Of a stretch of DNA of 64,000 nucleotides, positions 61,986-64,000 are shown piece after piece (positions within the stretch are counted from its first letter, which is position 1; every line of letters starts with the position of its first letter). Below the pieces are notes generated by a model that was not told the DNA's origin, searched no databases, and worked only from the letters and a program-made list of their open reading frames with translations. The position numbers and the translations under genes were made by a program. The DNA is from Streptomyces sp. CB02366 (GTDB taxonomy: Bacteria > Actinomycetota > Actinomycetes > Streptomycetales > Streptomycetaceae): NCBI RefSeq assembly GCF_001905905.1, contig NZ_LIVT01000003.1, positions 945,001 through 1,009,000 on the forward strand, read 5' to 3'.

Positions 61986-64000
61986 TCACCCCGCGCGTCG
62001 CGTCAGTCTCTGCCGGGAGCCGGTGAGCGCGGCGGCCAGCAGCCCGGCGAGCACCGGGACGGCCAGGGCCAGCAGCCCGACGGTCTCCCACGGCATCACG
62101 ATCGGCGTGTACGCCGACTGCATCGGGTCCGCCCGCATCTCCGCCAGCGCCGCGCGCAGGTCGGTGAGCCGCAGGGCGATCGCGGGCACGAGGCCCGCCG
62201 CCGTTCCCAGCAGGACGCCGGTCAGGGCGACGACCAGGCACTGGAAGCCGGACAGGGACCGCCGCAGGCCCGGGGGCGCGCCCACCGCGCTGAGCGTGGT
62301 GAGGTCGGCCTCCGCGTCGGCCTTGGACAGCCCGGTCGTGATGGCCGCCGCGCCGAGGGTCACCACTCCGGCGAAGAGGGCGAGGATCAGCAGGATCGTG
62401 TCGTCCTCGGTCCGGAACTCCTCGTCCGAGGCCATCAGGTACGCCTTGTTCCCGGCCTGGGCGAGTGCCGCGTAGGCCGCCTGGCGCTCGGCGTCCGTGG
62501 CCTCGCGGCCCAGCGTGTAGAAGCTGCCGTAGTCCTCGACGTGCAGTCCGAGGCGCTCGGCGGTCTTCCGCGGCATGACCATCCGGATGCCGGGGGTCGC
62601 CGCGTACCGGTCGGGGGCGACGTACACCTTCAGCCGGTCCGTGGTGGTGCGCGCCGCGCCGGGGCGCCGGGCCCGGTTCTTCCCGTCCTGGTCGCTGTAG
62701 GCGTGGGTGGCCTTGAGGGTGACCTCGCCGTTCTTCGCGTACGCCGAGTTCAGCAGGACGGGCGTCCCCGCCTCCAGGGCCTTCGCCGCCGCCGGGTCGT
62801 CGAGCTTCACGTACGTGTCGAGGACGTCCGCGCCCCCGATGACGATCTTGTGCTCGGCGGTGCCGAACGCGACCGTCGTGTAGTTCTCGTCCATGCAGGC
62901 CGGGGAGTTCATGACCCGCTTGTGCTCGTCGGCCGAGAGCCGCAGGGCCAGCTCCTTGGCGCCCTCGCCCTTGAGCGGGCAGGTGTGGCCCTCGCCGGAG
63001 GGCTTGACGAGTTCGAGCTCCCCGCAGTCGCCCTCCTCCCGGCGGTGGACCGAGCAGTCGCTGCCGGCCCAGACCCGGCCGAAGTCGGCGGCCTTGCCGA
63101 TGACCGGGTAGTTCTGCTCGACGGCCGTGCGGGAGCGGGGCAGTTCGGCGTCCGCGCCGAGGTCGGTCGCCGTCAGGGCGAGGGTGCCCGGGGTCATGTT
63201 GGGCACGTAGTCGTACGCCTGCTCGGCGGCGCTGCTGCTGGTGTACGTGGCGATGGCGACGCTGCCCGCGACGGCCGCCATCACGGCGGCGACGGCGGGA
63301 GCGGTACGGCCCCGGTTGCGGGCCGCGTCGCGCAGGGCGATCCGGGGCGTCAGCGGAAGGCTCCGGCCGAGCCGCCCGAGGAAGCCGACGATCACGGGGA
63401 TGCAGCCCAGTACGCCGAGTTCGGCCAGGACGGAACCGCCGGCGACGAAGGCGGTGTCGCCCGCCACCCCGCCGTAGACGGCGACGCCGACGCCGGCCGT
63501 GAGCGCGATGAGGCCGATGACGGGCAGCACGCGGGAGCCGCGGCGGGCGCCGCGCCGTCCGGTGAGCGATTCCAGGACCGACTGGCGGCCGGCGACGATC
63601 GCCGGGGCCAGGGCGGCGAGGACGCCGGTGACCAGGCCGAGCGCGGCGATGCCGAGGATCTCCCAGGGGCGTACGGTCAGTTCGCCGAAGCGGCTGCCCG
63701 TGTAGTCCTCGATCATCGGGCGGAACAGGGCGGTCAGCCCGAACCCGGCGCCGACCCCGGCCACCGCGCCGATGCCGCCGATCACGGCGCCGCCCGCGAG
63801 CACCACGGCCCGGACCTGGCTCCGGCTGCCGCCGCACGAGCCGACCAGACCCAGCTGGCGGCGCGAACGACGCGCGCCCACGGCGAACGCCGGACCGGCC
63901 AGCAGCACGATCTCCAGGACGGCCATGGCGGCCACCGTGAGAACCGCCGCGGTCGTCTCCGTGGCGGTGGAGTACCCGAGGCTCGTCCCGGCCATCGGGA
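61986..64000 (-). CDS. ABC transporter permease, FtsX/MacB type (5' end beyond window)
   Basis: At least 669 residues are visible and the true start is probably past the window edge. Two FtsX-like permease halves are visible: one in the first ~200 residues with GAGFGLTALFRPMIEDYTG, and one in the last ~140 with DDTILLILALFAGVVTLGAA and TTLSAVGAPPGLRRSLSGFQ. They enclose a large extracytoplasmic domain (about 250-520) with Cys residues (GSDCSVHRREEGDCG, PACMDE). It probably exports lipid or peptide, or signals, with an ATPase partner encoded outside the window. Confidence 0.88.
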   Translation of the reverse strand, partial: PMAGTSLGYSTATETTAAVLTVAAMAVLEIVLLAGPAFAVGARRSRRQLGLVGSCGGSRSQVRAVVLAGGAVIGGIGAVAGVGAGFGLTALFRPMIEDYTGSRFGELTVRPWEILGIAALGLVTGVLAALAPAIVAGRQSVLESLTGRRGARRGSRVLPVIGLIALTAGVGVAVYGGVAGDTAFVAGGSVLAELGVLGCIPVIVGFLGRLGRSLPLTPRIALRDAARNRGRTAPAVAAVMAAVAGSVAIATYTSSSAAEQAYDYVPNMTPGTLALTATDLGADAELPRSRTAVEQNYPVIGKAADFGRVWAGSDCSVHRREEGDCGELELVKPSGEGHTCPLKGEGAKELALRLSADEHKRVMNSPACMDENYTTVAFGTAEHKIVIGGADVLDTYVKLDDPAAAKALEAGTPVLLNSAYAKNGEVTLKATHAYSDQDGKNRARRPGAARTTTDRLKVYVAPDRYAATPGIRMVMPRKTAERLGLHVEDYGSFYTLGREATDAERQAAYAALAQAGNKAYLMASDEEFRTEDDTILLILALFAGVVTLGAAAITTGLSKADAEADLTTLSAVGAPPGLRRSLSGFQCLVVALTGVLLGTAAGLVPAIALRLTDLRAALAEMRADPMQSAYTPIVMPWETVGLLALAVPVLAGLLAAALTGSRQRLTRRAG

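Overview
This window is the replication-origin region of a Streptomyces-type chromosome. The evidence is the gene order yidD–rnpA–rpmH–(dnaA–oriC–dnaN–gnd–recF–dciA–gyrB–gyrA), very high G+C with G/C-biased third codon positions, frequent GTG starts, many GTGA/ATGA stop/start overlaps, and families typical of Streptomyces (CrgA, class E sortases, DUF5324, DLW-39, ScbR-type regulator, bacterial proteasome activator). I see no insertion sequence, prophage or CRISPR array; the region reads as conserved core chromosome with a few accessory-looking patches.

Layout. 1–741 (minus): 3' part of yidD, then rnpA and rpmH. 1123–13344 (plus): dnaA, an origin with 19 DnaA boxes plus a CTA-repeat (DnaA-trio-like) unwinding element, dnaN, gnd, recF, the helicase-loader family gene dciA, gyrB and gyrA, then a DUF3566 membrane protein and tRNA-Ile. 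14–24 kb: small membrane proteins, a Ser/Thr kinase, an HTH protein, tRNA-Ala, TerD, DUF5324, cyclophilin, rhomboid protease and crgA. A second compact group of DnaA boxes lies between the rhomboid gene and crgA. 24–28 kb (plus): DUF881 protein, small membrane protein, pabA and two class E sortases. 28–36 kb (minus): the growth and division signalling cluster, which in transcription order is fhaA–fhaB–pstP–rodA–pbpA–pknB. 36.7 kb: tRNA-Leu.

37–48 kb: a gamma-butyrolactone-receptor-like TetR protein, a parS site, a DUF2252 protein, a J-like coiled-coil protein and a rhodanese; then, on the minus strand, the phenylacetyl-CoA epoxidase operon paaABCDE. A DUF5819/HTTM membrane pair and a TrmH-family methyltransferase follow. 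48.8–55.8 kb: paaN divergent from a TetR repressor, and bkdR divergent from a three-gene branched-chain 2-oxoacid dehydrogenase operon. The same operator (18/18 identical) sits at paaA and at paaN/tetR, and a close relative sits at bkdR/bkdA, suggesting one regulon. 56–64 kb: a MobA-like nucleotidyltransferase fused to a second domain, a long moeA, a RCK potassium channel with a parS site over its start, a quinone oxidoreductase, bpa, and the 3' part of a FtsX-like permease gene cut by the window end.

Most functional calls are family-level recognition from motifs and gene order. Operator, promoter and repeat functions are inference from sequence patterns.
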